Made by a program: the position numbers and the translations under genes
Part shown: in pieces, positions 34,871-46,289 of the stretch
How positions within the stretch are numbered: the stretch's first letter is position 1
How the letters are laid out: each line of letters begins with the position of its first letter
Source of the DNA: Megalopta genalis
Lineage: Eukaryota; Arthropoda; Insecta; Hymenoptera; Halictidae
Reading direction: 5' to 3'
Length of the DNA: 64,000 nucleotides
NCBI RefSeq assembly: GCF_051020955.1
Contig: NC_135020.1
Span: 3,668,001-3,732,000, forward strand
Notes under the pieces: generated by a model
The model's database searches: none
What the model saw: only the letters and a program-made list of their open reading frames with translations
Told to the model about the DNA's origin: nothing

Positions 34871-35681
34871 TGCTCTTGTTGCTCTTGTTGCTGTTGTTGT
34901 TCTTGTTGTTCTGGTTGTTGATGTTCTTGTTGTTCATGTTGTTGTTGTTCTTGTTGTTGTTGTTGTTGTTGTCCTTGTCCTTGTTGTTCTTGTTGTTGTT
35001 GTCCTTGTTGTTCTTGTTGTGCTTGTTGATCTTGTTGTTCTTGTTGTTCTTGTTGTTCTTGTTGCTCTTGTTGCTCTTGTTGCTCTTGTTGCTCTTGTTG
35101 CTCTTGTTGTTCTTGTTGTTGTTCTTGTTGTTCTTGTTGTTGTTCTTGTTGTTCTTGTTGTTCTTGTTGTTCTCGTTGTTCTCGTTGTTCTCGTTGTTCT
35201 CGTTGTTCTCGTTGTTCTCGTTGATCTCGTTGTTGTCGTTGTTCTCGTTCTTCTCGTTGTTCTTGTTGTTCTTGTTGCTCTTACTGTTCCCGTTGTTCTT
35301 GTTGTTGTTGTTGATGATGTTGTCCTTGTTGTTCTTGTTGTTCTTGTTCTTCTTGTTGCTCTTGTTGTTCTTGTTGTTCTTACTGTTCATGTTGTTCTTG
35401 TTGTTGTTGTTGATGATGTTGTCCTTGTTGTTCTTGTTGTTGTTGTCCTTGTTGTTCTTGTTGTGCTTGTTGTTCTTGTTGTTCTTGTTGTTCTTGTTGT
35501 TCTTACTGGTCATGTTGTTCTTGTTGTTGTTGTTGATGATGGTGTCCTTGTTGTTCTTGTTGTTGTTGTTGATGATGTTGTCCTTGTTGTTCTTGTTGTT
35601 GTTGTCCTTGTTGTTCTTGTTGCGCTTGTTGTTCTTGTTGTTCCTGTTGATCTTGTTGCTCTTGTTGCTCTTGTTGCTCTT

Positions 35682-35712
<31 letters not shown>

Positions 35713-36260
35713 TTCTCGTTGTTCTCGTTGTTCTCGTTGTTCTCGTTGTCCTCGTTGTTCTCGTTGTTCTCGTTGTTCTCGTTGTTCTCGTTGGTCTCGC
35801 TGTTCTCGTTGTTCTCGTTGTTCTCGTTGTTCTTGTTGTTCTTGTTGTTCTTGTTGTTGTTGTTGTTCTTGTTGTTCTCGTTGTTCTCGTTGTTCTTGTT
35901 GTTCTTGTTGCTCTTACTGTTCACGTTGTTCTTGTTGTTGTTGTTGATGATGTTGTCCTTGTTGTTCTTGTTGTTCTTGTTCTTCTTGTTGCTCTTGTTG
36001 TTCTTGTTGTTCTTACTGTTCATGTTGTTCTTGTTGTTGTTGATGATGTTGTCCTTGTTGTTCTTGTTCTTGATGTCCTTGTTGTTCTTGTTGTGCTTGT
36101 TGTTCTTGTTGTTCTTGTTGTTCTTGTTGTTGTTGTTGTTGTTGTTGTTGTTCTTGTTGTTCTTGTTGTTCTTGTTGATCTTGTTGTTCTTGTTGCTCTC
36201 GTTGCTGTTGTAGTTCTTGTTGTTCTGGTTGTTGTTGTTCTTGTTGTTCTTCTTCTTCTT
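34871..36260 (+). repeat. Satellite mosaic with repeated GATGATG units
   Basis: No gene is visible. A CTGGTTGTTGATG header near 34911 is followed by a CTCG block at about 35172-35258 and by a series of GATGATG/TTACTGTTCATG units (about 35312, 35412, 35541, 35572, 35945 and 36040). A second CTCG block lies at about 35715-35829. The GATGATG units are spaced irregularly at multiples of 9 or 3, which suggests local amplification of this marker. Confidence 0.75.
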
Positions 36261-36380
36261 GTTCTAGTTGTTCTTGTTGTTGTTGTTCTGGTTTTTCTTA
36301 TCGTTCTTGCTGTTCCGGTTGTTCTTGTTGTTCTTGTTGTTCTTGTTGTTCTTGTTGTTCTTGTTGTTCTTGTTGTTCTT

Positions 36381-36411
<31 letters not shown>

Positions 36412-37300
36412 TTCTTGTTGTTCTTCTTCTCCATGTTGTTCTTGTTGTTCTTGTTGTTCTTACTGTTCATGTTGTTCTTGTTGTTCTTGTTGTTGTTGTT
36501 GTTGTTGTCCTTGTTGTTCTTGTTGTTGTAGTCATTGTTGTTCTTGTTGTGCTTGTTGTTCTTGTAGATCTTGTTGTTCTTGTTGCTCTTGTTGCTCTTG
36601 TTGCTCTTGTTGTTCTTGTTGTTCTTGTTGCTCTTGTTGCTCTTGTTGCTCTTGTTGCTTTTGTTGCTCTTGTTGCTCTTGTTGCTGTTGTTGTTCTTGT
36701 TGATCTGGTTGTTGATGTTCTTGTTGTTCATGTTGTTGTTGTTCTTGTTGTTGTTGTTGTTGTTGTCCTTGTCCTTGTTGTTCTTGTTGTTGTTGTCCTT
36801 GTTGTTCTTGTTGTGCTTGTTGATCTTGTTGTTCTTGTTGTTCTTGTTGTTCTTGTTGATCTTGTTGCTCTTGTTGCTCTTGTTGTTCTTGTTGTTCTTG
36901 TTGTTCTTGTTGTTGTTCTTGTTGTTCTTGTTGTTGTTCTTGTTGTTCTTGTTGTTCTCGTTGTTCTCGTTGTTCTCGTTGTTCTCGTTGTTCTCGTTGA
37001 TCTCGTTGTTCTCGTTGTTCTCGTTGTTCTCGCTGTTCTCGTTGTTCTCGTTGTTCTCGTTGTTCTCGTTGTTCTCGTTGTTCTCGTTGTTCTCGTTGTT
37101 CTCGTTGTTCTCGTTGTCCTCGTTGTTCTCGTTGTTCTCGCTGTTCTCGTTGTTCTCGTTGTTCTCGTTGTTCTTGTTGTTCTTGTTGTTCTTGTTGTTC
37201 TTGCTGTTCTTGTTGTTGTTGTTGTTCTTGTTGTTCTCGTTGTTCTTGTTCTTCTCGTTGTTCTTGTTGTTCTTGTTGCTCTTACTGTTCATGTTGTTCT
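36261..37300 (+). repeat. Third relative of the 1.79-kb repeat
   Basis: The module E header at 36268 and the following headers match 22660 onward at an offset of 13,608-13,617. They include the TTCTTCTCC variant, the GTAGTCATTG patch and the CTCG block at about 36957-37170, with the same CTGTTCTCG variants as 23307-23520. Agreement ends near 37210, where the 1.46-kb tandem pair begins. Confidence 0.8.
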
Positions 37301-38770
37301 TGTTGTTGTTGTTGATGATGTTGTCCTTGTTGTTCTTGTTGTTCTTGTTCTTCTTGTTGCTCTTGTTGTTCTTGTTGTTCTTACTGTTCATGTTGTTCTT
37401 GTTGTTGTTGTTGATGATGTTGTCCTTGTTGTTCTTGTTGTTGTTGTCCTTGTTGTTCCTGTTGTTCTTGTTGTTCTTGTTGCTCCTGTTGCTCTTGTTG
37501 CTCTTGTTGTTCTTGTTGTGCTTGTTGTTCTTGTTGTTCTTGTTGCACTTGTTGCTCTTGTTGCTCTTGTTGCTCTGGTTGTTGATGTTCTTGTTGTTAA
37601 TGTTGTTGTTGTTCTTGCTGTTCTTGTTCTTGTTGTTCTTGTTGTTCTTGTTGTTCTTGTTGTTCTTGTTGTTCTTGTTGTTCTTGTTGTTCTTGTTGAT
37701 CTTGTTGTTCTTGTTGCTCTCGTTGATGTTGTAGTTCTTGTTGTTCTGGTTGTTGTTGTTCTTGTTGTTCTTCTTGTTCTTGTTCTAGTTGTTCTTGTTG
37801 TTGTTGTTCTGGTTTTTCTTCTCGTTCTTGTTGTTCCGGTTGTTCTTGTTGTTCTTGTTGTTCTTGTTGTTCTTGTTGTTCTTGTTGTTCTTGTTGCTCT
37901 TGTTGCTCTTGTTGTTCTTGTTGTTCTTGTTGTTCTTGTTCTCCATGTTGTTCTTGTTGTTGTTGTTGTTGTTCTTAATGTTCATGTTGTTCTTGTTGTT
38001 CTTGTTGTTGTTGTTGTTGTTGTCCTTGTTGTTCTTGTTGTTGTTGTCATTGTTGTTCTTGTTGTGCTTTTTGTTCTTGTAGATCTTGTTGTTCTTGTTG
38101 CTCTTGTTGCTCTTGTTGCTCTTGTTGTTCTTGTTGTTCTTGTTGCTCTTGTAGCTCTTGTTGCTCTTGTTGCTTTTGTTGCTCTTGTTGCTCTTGTTGC
38201 TGTTGTTGTTCTTGTTGTTCTGGTTGTTGATGTTCTTGTTGTTCATGTTGTTGTTGTTCTTGTTGTTGTTGTTGTCCTTGTCCTTGTTGTTCTTGTTGTT
38301 GTTGTCCTTGTTGTTCTTGTTGTTCTTGTTGTTCTTGTTGTTCTTACTGTTCATGTTGTTCTTGTTGTTGTTGTTGATGATGTTGTCCTTGTTGTTCTTG
38401 TTGTTGTTGTCCTTGTTGTTCTTGTTGTGCTTGTTGTTCTTGTTGTTCTTGTTGTTCTTGTTGTTCTTGTTGTTCTTGTTGTTCTTGTTGTTCTTGTTGT
38501 TCTTTTTGTTCTTGTTGTTCTTGTTGTTCTTGTTGATCTTGTTGATCTTGTTGATCTTGTTGATCTTGTTGATCTCGTTGATCTCGTTGTTCTCGTTGTT
38601 CTCGTTGTACTCGTTGTTCTCGTTGTTCTCGTTGTTCTCGTTGTTCTCGTTGACCTCGTTGTTCTCGTTGTTCTCGTTGTTCTCGTTGTTCTCGTTGTTC
38701 TCGTTGTTCTCGTTGTTCTTGTTGTTCTTGTTGTTCTTGTTGTTCTTGTTGTTGTTGTTGTTGTTCTTGT
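37301..38770 (+). repeat. 1.46-kb tandem repeat, copy 1
   Basis: Landmarks recur 1,461-1,470 bp later: GATGATG unit 37315/38785, TTAA marker 37597/39068, CTCGTTGATG variant 37717/39178, module E header with TTCTTCTCG 37789/39250, and the header at 38158/39622. It ends in module F (38535-38716), in which six GATC sites lead into a CTCG block. Confidence 0.83.
38535..38716 (+). repeat. Module F: GATC ladder joined to a CTCG block (six copies)
   Basis: Six GATC sites lie exactly 9 bp apart (38535 to 38580). The last two belong to GATCTCG units, and the series runs into CTCGTTGTT units containing the single variants TGTACTCG and TTGACCTCG. Matching copies: 44403-44592, 46618-46807, 51843-52032 and 56040-56247, each with six GATC, and 62823-63021 with five GATC and TTGTCCTCG in place of TTGACCTCG. 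The module is usually preceded by TTCTTTTTG. The graded change from TTGATCTTG through TTGATCTCG to TTGTTCTCG suggests variants spreading step by step along neighbouring units (inference). Confidence 0.88.
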
Positions 38771-39323
38771 TGTTGTTGTTGTTGATGATGTTGTCCTTGT
38801 TGTTCTTGTTGTTCTTGTTCTTCTTGTTGCTCTTGTTGTTCTTGTTGTTCTTACTGTTCATGTTGTTCTTGTTGTTGTTGTTGATGATGTTGTCCTTGTT
38901 GTTCTTGTTGTTGTTGTCCTTGTTGTTCCTGTTGTTCTTGTTGTTCTTGTTGCTCCTGTTGCTCTTGTTGCTCTTGTTGTTCTTGTTGTGCTTGTTGTTC
39001 TTGTTGTTCTTGTTGCACTTGTTGCTCTTGTTGCTCTTGTTGCTCTGGTTGTTGATGTTCTTGTTGTTAATGTTGTTGTTGTTCTTGCTGTTCTTGTTGT
39101 TGTTGTTCTTGTTGTTCTTGTTGTTCTTGTTGTTCTTGTTGTTCTTGTTGTTCTTGTTGATCTTGTTGTTCTTGTTGCTCTCGTTGATGTTGTAGTTCTT
39201 GTTGTTCTGGTTGTTGTTGTTCTTGTTGTTCTTCTTGTTCTTGTTCTAGTTGTTCTTGTTGTTCTTGTTCTGGTTTTTCTTCTCGTTCTTGTTGTTCCGG
39301 TTGTTCTTGTTGTTCTTGTTCTT

Positions 39324-39354
<31 letters not shown>

Positions 39355-40000
39355 TTCTTGTTGCTCTTGTTGCTCTTGTTGTTCTTGTTGTTCTTGTTGT
39401 TCTTGTTCTCCATGTTGTTCTTGTTGTTCTTGTTGTTCTTAATGTTCATGTTGTTCTTGTTGTTCTTGTTGTTGTTGTTGTTGTTGTCCTTGTTGTTCTT
39501 GTTGTTGTTGTCATTGTTGTTCTTGTTGTGCTTGTTGTTCTTGTAGATCTTGTTGTTCTTGTTGCTCTTGTTGCTCTTGTTGCTCTTGTTGATCTTGTTG
39601 TTCTTGTTGCTCTTGTAGCTCTTGTTGCTCTTGTTGCTTTTGTTGCTCTTGTTGCTCTTGTTGCTGTTGTTGTTCTTGTTGTTCTGGTTGTTGATGTTCT
39701 TGTTGTTCATGTTGTTGTTGTTCTTGTTGTTGTTGTTGTTGTTGTCCTTGTCCTTGTTGTTCTTGTTGTTGTTGTCCTTGTTGTTCTTGTTGTGCTTGTT
39801 GATCTTGTTGTTCTTGTTCTTCTTGTTGTTCTTGTTGTTCTCGTTGTTCTTGTTCTTCTTGTTGTTCTTGTTGTTCTTGTTGTTCTTACTGTTCATGTTG
39901 TTCTTGTTGTTGTTGTTGATGATGTTCTTCTTGTTGTACTTGTTGTTGTTGTCCTTGTTGTTCCTGTTGTTCTTGTTGTTCTTGTTGCTCCTGTTGCTCT
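38771..40000 (+). repeat. 1.46-kb tandem repeat, copy 2
   Basis: Repeats the preceding unit up to about 39800, then departs into GATGATGTTCTTC and TTACTGTTCATG units. Small differences from copy 1 are all triplet-sized, for example TTCTTG pairs near 39310 that are absent at the matching place in copy 1. It lacks the module F block at its right end. Confidence 0.8.
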
Positions 40001-41264
40001 TGTTGCTCTTGTTGTTCTTGTTGTGCTTGTTGTTCTTGTTGTTATTGTTACTCTTGTTGCTCTTGTTGCTCTTGTTGCTGTTGTTGTTCATGTTGTTCTG
40101 GTTGTTGATGTTCTTGTTGTTCTTGTTGTTCTTGATGTTCTTGTTGTTCTTGTTGTTCTTGTTGCTCTTGTTGCTCTTGTTGCTCTTGTTGCTGTTGTTG
40201 TTCTTGTTGTTCTGGTTGTTGATGTTCTTGTTCTTCATGTTGTTGTTATTCTTGTTGTTCTTGTTGTTGTTGTTGTTGCTCTTGCTGTTCTTGTTGTTTT
40301 TGTTGTTGTTATTGTTGTTGTTGTCCTTGTTGTTCTTGTTGTTCTTGTTGTTCTCGTTGTTTTTGTTGTTCTTGTTGTTGTTGCTCTTGTCGTTGTGGTT
40401 CTTGTTGTTCCTGTTGTTGTTGTTGTTCTTGTTGTTCTTGTTGTTGTTGTTCATGTGGTTCTTGTTCTTGTTGCCCTTGTTGTTCTTTCTGTTCTTGTTG
40501 TTTTTGTTGTTGTTGTTGTTGTTGTTGTTGTCCTTGCCGTTCTTGTTGTTCTTGTTGTTCTTGTTGTTCTTGTTGTTCTTGTTGGTCTTGTTGCTCTTGT
40601 TGATCTTGTTGTTCTTGTTGTTCTTGTTGTTATTGTTGCTCTTGTTGCTCTTGTTGCTCTTGTTGCTGTTGTTGTTCTTGTTGTTCTGGTTGTTGATGTT
40701 CTTGTTGTTCTTGTTGTTCTTGATGTTCTTGTTGTTCTTGTTGTTCTTGTTGTTCTTGTTGTTCTTGTTCTTCTTGTTGTTCTTGTTGTTCTTGTTGTTC
40801 TTGTTCTTCTTGTTGTTCTTGTTGTTCTTTTTGTTCTTACTGTTCATGTTGTTCTTGTTGTTGTTGTTGATGATGTTCTTCTTGTTGTTCTTGTTGTTCT
40901 TGTTGTTCTTACTGTTCATGTTGTTCTTGTTGTTGTTGTTGATGATGTTGTCCTTGTTGTTCTTGTTGTTGTTGTCCTTGTTGTTCTTGTTGTGCTTGTT
41001 GTTCTTGTTGTTCTTGTTGTTCTTGTTGTTCTTGTTGTTCTTGTTGTTCTTGTTGTTCTTGTTGTTCTTGTTGTTCTTGTTGTTCTTGTTGTTCTTGTTG
41101 TTCTTGTTGTTCTTGTTGTTCTTGTTGTTCTTGTTGTTCTTGTTGTTCTTGTTGTTCTTGTTGATCTTGTTGATCTTGTTGTTGTTGTCCTTGTTGTTCT
41201 TGTTGCGCTTGTTGTTCTTGTTGTTCCTGTTGATCTTGTTGCTCTTGTTGCTCTTGTTGCTCTT

Positions 41265-41295
<31 letters not shown>

Positions 41296-41694
41296 TTCTC
41301 GTTGTTCTCGTTGTTCTCGTTGTTCTCGTTGTCCTCGTTGTTCTCGTTGTTCTCGTTGTTCTCGTTGTTCTCGTTGTTCTTGTTGTTCTTGTTGTTCTTG
41401 TTGTTGTTGTTGTTCTTGTTGTTCTCGTTGTTCTCGTTGTTCTTGTTGTTCTTGTTGCTCTTACTGTTCACGTTGTTCTTGTTGTTGTTGTTGATGATGT
41501 TGTCCTTGTTGTTCTTGTTATTCTTGTTCTTCTTGTTGCTCTTGTTGTTCTTGTTGTTCTTACTGTTCATGTTGTTCTTGTTGTTGTTGATGATGTTGTC
41601 CTTGTTGTTCTTGTTCTTGTTGTCCTTGTTGTTCTTGTTCTTGTTGTCCTTGTTGTTCTTGTTGTGCTTGTTGTTCTTGTTGTTCTTGTTGTTC

Positions 41695-41726
<32 letters not shown>

Positions 41727-41927
41727 CTTGTTGTTCTTGTTGATCTTGTTGTTCTTGTTGCTCTCGTTGCTGTTGTAGTTCTTGTTGTTCTGGTTGTTGT
41801 TGTTCTTGTTGTTCTTCTTGTTCTTGTACTAGTTGTTCTTGTTGTTGTTGTTCTGGTTTTTCTTATCGTTCTTGTTGTTCTTGTTGTTCTTGTTGTTCTT
41901 GTTGTTCTTGTTGCTCTTGTTGCTCTT

Positions 41928-41958
<31 letters not shown>

Positions 41959-42044
41959 TTCTCGTTGTTCTCGTTGTTCTCGTTGTTCTCGTTGTCCTCG
42001 TTGTTCTCGTTGTTCTCGTTGTTCTCGTTGTTCTCGTTGTTCTT

Positions 42045-42075
<31 letters not shown>

Positions 42076-42683
42076 TTCTTGTTGCTCTTGTTGCTCTTGT
42101 TGCTCTTGTTGCTTTTGTTGCTCTTGTTGCTCTTGTTGCTGTTGTTGTTCTTGTTGTTCTGGTTGTTGATGTTCTTGTTGTTCTTGTTGTTCTTGTTGTT
42201 CTTCTTGTTGTTGTTGTTGTTGTCCTTGTCCTTGTTGTTCTTGTTGTTGTTGTCCTTGTTGTTCTTGTTGTTCTTCTTCTCCATGTTGTTCTTGTTGTTA
42301 TTGTTGCTCTTGTTGCTCTTGTTGCTCTTGTTGCTGTTGTTGTTCTTGTTGTTCTGGTTGTTGATGTTCTTGTTGTTCTTGTTGTTCTTGATGTTCTTGT
42401 TGTTCTTGTTGTTCTTGTTGTTCTTGTTCTTCTTGTTCTTCTTGTTGTTCTTGTTGTTCTTGTTGTTCTTGTTGTTCTTGTTGTTCTTACTGTTCATGTT
42501 GTTCTTGTTGTTGTTGTTGATGATGTTCTTCTTGTTGTTCTTGTTGTTCTTGTTGTTCTTACTGTTCATGTTGTTCTTCTTGTTGTTGTTGATGATGTTG
42601 TCCTTGTTGTTCTTGTTGTTGTTGTCCTTGTTGTTCTTGTTGCGCTTGTTGATCTTGTTGCTCTTGTTGCTCTTGTTGCTCTT

Positions 42684-42714
<31 letters not shown>

Positions 42715-43107
42715 TTCTCGTTGTTCTCGTTGTTCTCGTTGTTCTCGTTGTCCTCGTTGTTCTCGTTGTTCTCGTTGTTCTCGTTGTTCTCGTTGGTCTC
42801 GCTGTTCTCGTTGTTCTCGTTGTTCTTGTTGTTCTTGTTGTTCTTGTTGTTGTTGTTGTTCTTGTTGTTCTCGTTGTTCTCGTTGTTCTTGTTGTTCTTG
42901 TTGCTCTTACTGTTCACGTTGTTCTTGTTGTTGTTGTTGATGATGTTGTCCTTGTTGTTCTTGTTCTTCTTGTTGCACTTGTTGTTCTTGTTGTTCTTAC
43001 TGTTCATGTTGTTCTTGTTGTTGTTGATGATGTTGTCCTTGTTGTTCTTGTTCTTGTTGTCCTTGTTGTTCTTGTTGTGCTTGTTGTTCTTGTTGTTCTT
43101 GTTGTTC

Positions 43108-43139
<32 letters not shown>

Positions 43140-43250
43140 CTTGTTGTTCTTGTTGTTCTTGTTGATCTTGTTGTTCTTGTTGCTCTCGTTGCTGTTGTAG
43201 TTCTTGTTGTTCTGGTTGTTGTTGTTCTTGTTGTTCTTCTTGTTCTTGTT
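40001..43250 (+). repeat. Satellite mosaic with a partly repeated 1.4-1.65-kb segment
   Basis: No gene is visible. It includes module B at 40386 (with CTCTTGTCG at its start and CCC in place of TCC near 40474), CTGGTTGTTGATG headers at about 40105, 40213, 40685 and 42355, and CTCG blocks at about 41299-41376, 41961-42039 and 42717-42822. Pieces around 40837-41778 recur at 42488-43200 with offsets from 1,651 down to 1,422, so the copies differ by deletions. The module E header at 41833 is preceded by ACTAG instead of TCTAG. Confidence 0.75.
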
Positions 43251-44080
43251 CTAGTTGTTCTTGTTGTTGTTGTTCTGGTTTTTCTTATCGTTCTTGTTGT
43301 TCCGGTTGTTCTTGTTGTTCTTGTTGTTCTTGTTGTTCTTGTTGTTCTTGTTGTTCTTGTTGTTCTTGTTGTTCTTGTTGCTGTTGTTGTTCTTGTTGTT
43401 CTTGTTGTTCTTCTTCTCCATGTTGTTCTTGTTGTTCTTGTTGTTCTTACTGTTCATGTTGTTCTTGTTGTTCTTGTTGCTGTTGTTGTTGTTGTCCTTG
43501 TTGTTCTTGTTGTAGTAGTCATTGTTGTTCTTGTTGTGCTTGTTGTTCTTGTAGATCATGTTGTTCTTGTTGCTCTTGTTGCTCTTGTTGCTCTTGTTGT
43601 TCTTGTTGTTCTTGTTGCTCTTGTTGCTCTTGTTGCTTTTGTTGCTCTTGTTGCTCTTGTTGCTGTTGTTGTTCTTGTTGTTCTGGTTGTTGATGTTCTT
43701 GTTGTTCTTGTTGTTCTTGTTGTTCTTGTTGTTGTTGTTGATGATGTTGTCCTTGTTGTTCTTGTTGTTCTTGTTCTTCTTGTTGCTCTTGTTGTTCTTG
43801 TTGTTCTTACTGTTCATGTTGTTCTTGTTGTTGTTGTTGATGATGTTGTCCTTGTTGTTCTTGTTGTTGTTGTCCTTGTTGTTCCTGTTGTTCTTGTTGT
43901 TCTTGTTGCTCCTGTTGCTCTTGTTGCTCTTGTTGTTCTTGTTGTGCTTGTTGTTCTTGTTGTTCTTGTAGCACTTGTTGCTCTTGTTGCTCTTGTTGCT
44001 CTGGTTGTTGATGTTCTTGTTGTTAATGTTGTTGTTGTTCTTGCTGTTCTTGTTGTTGTTGTTCTTGTTGTTCTTGTTGT
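43251..44080 (+). repeat. Satellite mosaic before the 2.2-kb tandem pair
   Basis: Starts with a module E header at 43255. It then carries a GTAGTAGTCATTG patch near 43513, GATGATG units at about 43740 and 43840, and a TTAA marker near 44024. The last part resembles 37545-37650. No gene is visible. Confidence 0.75.
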
Positions 44081-46289
44081 TCTTGTTGTTCTTGTTGTTC
44101 TTGTTGCTCTTGTAGCTCTTGTTGCTCTTGTTGCTTTTGTTGCTCTTGTTGCTCTTGTTGCTGTTGTTGTTCTTGTTGTTCTGGTTGTTGATGTTCTTGT
44201 TGTTCATGTTGTTGTTGTTCTTGTTGTTGTTGTTGTCCTTGTTGTTCTTGTTGTAGTAGTCATTGTTGTTCTTGTTGTGCTTGTTGTTCTTGTAGATCTT
44301 GTTGTTCTTGTTGCTCTTGTTGCTCTTGTTGTTCTTGTTGTTCTTGTTGTTCTTGTTGTTCTTGTTGTTCTTTTTGTTCTTGTTGTTCTTGTTGTTCTTG
44401 TTGATCTTGTTGATCTTGTTGATCTTGTTGATCTTGTTGATCTCGTTGATCTCGTTGTTCTCGTTGTTCTCGTTGTACTCGTTGTTCTCGTTGTTCTCGT
44501 TGTTCTCGTTGTTCTCGTTGACCTCGTTGTTCTCGTTGTTCTCGTTGTTCTCGTTGTTCTCGTTGTTCTCGTTGTTCTCGTTGTTCTCGTTGTTCTTGTT
44601 GTTCTTGTTGTTCTTGTTGTTCTTGTTGTTGTTGTTGTTGTTCTTGTTGTTGTTGTTGTTGTTGTTGTTGTTCCTGTTGTTCTTGTTGTTCTTGTTGCTC
44701 TTGTTGCTCTTGTTGTTCTTGTTGTTCTTGTTGTGCTTGTTGTTCTTGTTGTTCTTGTTGCACTTGTTGCTCTTGTTGCTCTTGTTGCTCTGGTTGTTGA
44801 TGTTCTTGTTGTTAATGTTGTTGTTGTTCTTGCTGTTCTTGTTGTTGTTGTTCTTGTTGTTCTTGTTGTTCTTGTTGTTCTTGTTGTTCTTGTTGTTGTT
44901 GTTGTTGTTGTCCTTGTTGTTCTTGTTGTTGTTGTCATTGTTGTTCTTGTTGTGCTTGTTGTTCTTGTAGATCTTGTTGTTCTTGTTGCTCTTGTTGCTC
45001 TTGTTGCTCTTGTTGTTCTTGTTGTTCTTGTTGCTCTTGTAGCTCTTGTTGCTCTTGTTGCTTTTGTTGCTCTTGTTGCTCTTGTTGCTGTTGTTGTTCT
45101 TGTTGTTCTGGTTGTTGATGTTCTTGTTGTTCATGTTGTTGTTGTTCTTGTTGTTGTTGTTGTTGTTGTCCTTGTCCTTGTTGTTCTTGTTGTTGTTGTC
45201 CTTGTTGTTCTTGTTGTGCTTGTTGATCTTGTTGTTCTTGTTGTTCTTGTTGTTCTTGTTGTTTTTGCTGTTCATGTTGTCTTGTTGTCCTTGTTGTTCT
45301 AGTTGTTCTTGTTGTTCTTGTTGTTCTTGTTGATCTTGTTGTTGTTGTTCTAGTTGTTCTTGTTGTTGTTGTTCTGGTTGTTCTTGTTGTTCTTGTTGTT
45401 CTTGTTGTTGTTGTTGTTCTTATTTTTGTTGTTGTTGTTGTTGTTATTGTTGTTGTTGTCCTTGTTGTTCTTGTTGTTCTTTTTGATCTTGATGTTCTTG
45501 TTGTTCTTGTTGTTCTCGTTGTTCTTGTTGTTCTTGTTGTTCTTGTTGTTCTTGTTGTTCTTGTTGCTCTTCTTGTTCTTGTTGTTCTTGTTGTTTTTGT
45601 TGTTCATGTTGATCTTGTTGTTCTTCTTGTTGTTGTTCTAGTTGTTCTTGTTGTTGTTGTTCTGGTTGTCCTTGTTGTTCTTGTTGTGCTTGTTGATCTT
45701 GTTGTTCTTGTTGTTCTTGTTGTTCTTGTTGCTCTTGTTGCTCTTGTTGCTCTTGTTGCTCTTGTTGCTCTTGTTGTTCTCGTTGTTCTTGTTGTTCTTG
45801 TTGTTGTTCTTGTTGCTCTTGTTGCTCTGGTTGTTGATGTTCTTGTTGTTCTCGTTGTTCTCGTTGTTCTCGTTGTTCTCGTTGTTCTCGTTGTTCTCGT
45901 TGTTCTCGTTGTTCTTGTTGTTCTCGTTGTTCTTGTTGTTCTTGTTGTTCTTGTTGTTCTTGTTGTTCTTGTTGTTCTTGTTGTTCTTGTTGTTCTTGTT
46001 GTTCTTGTTGTTCTTGTTGTTCTTGTTGTTCTTGTTGTTCTTGTTGTTCTTGTTGTTCATGTTGTTCTTGTTGTTCTTCTTGTTGTTGTTCTAGTTGTTC
46101 TTGTTGTTGTTGTTCTGGTTGTTCTTGTTGTTCTTGTTGTTCCGGTTGTTCTTGTTGTTCTTGTTCTTGTTCTTGTTGTTCTTGTTTTTCTTGCTGTTCA
46201 TGTTGTCTTGTTGTCCTTGTTGTTCTAGTTGTTCTTGTTGTTCTTGTTGTTCTTGTTGTTCTTGTTGTTCTTGTTGTTCTTGTTGTTCT
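44081..46289 (+). repeat. 2.2-kb tandem repeat, copy 1
   Basis: Landmarks recur at offsets 2,206-2,215: TAGCTC at 44113/46319, module F 44403/46618, headers 45046/47261, 45354/47569 and 45642/47857, and deletion element 45268/47483. A second deletion element at 46194 pairs with 48391 at offset 2,197, because copy 2 lacks 18 bp carrying CCGG. CTCG sub-arrays lie at about 44442-44592 and 45851-45929. Confidence 0.86.

Noticed and set aside
33450..45302. 3950-residue open frame on the + strand (Val-Val-Leu repeat)
   Set aside because: The frame is open because GTT and CTT cannot become stops by one substitution. It ends at the shared deletion element, has no non-repeat domain, and a 3950-residue Val/Leu polymer is not a plausible protein.
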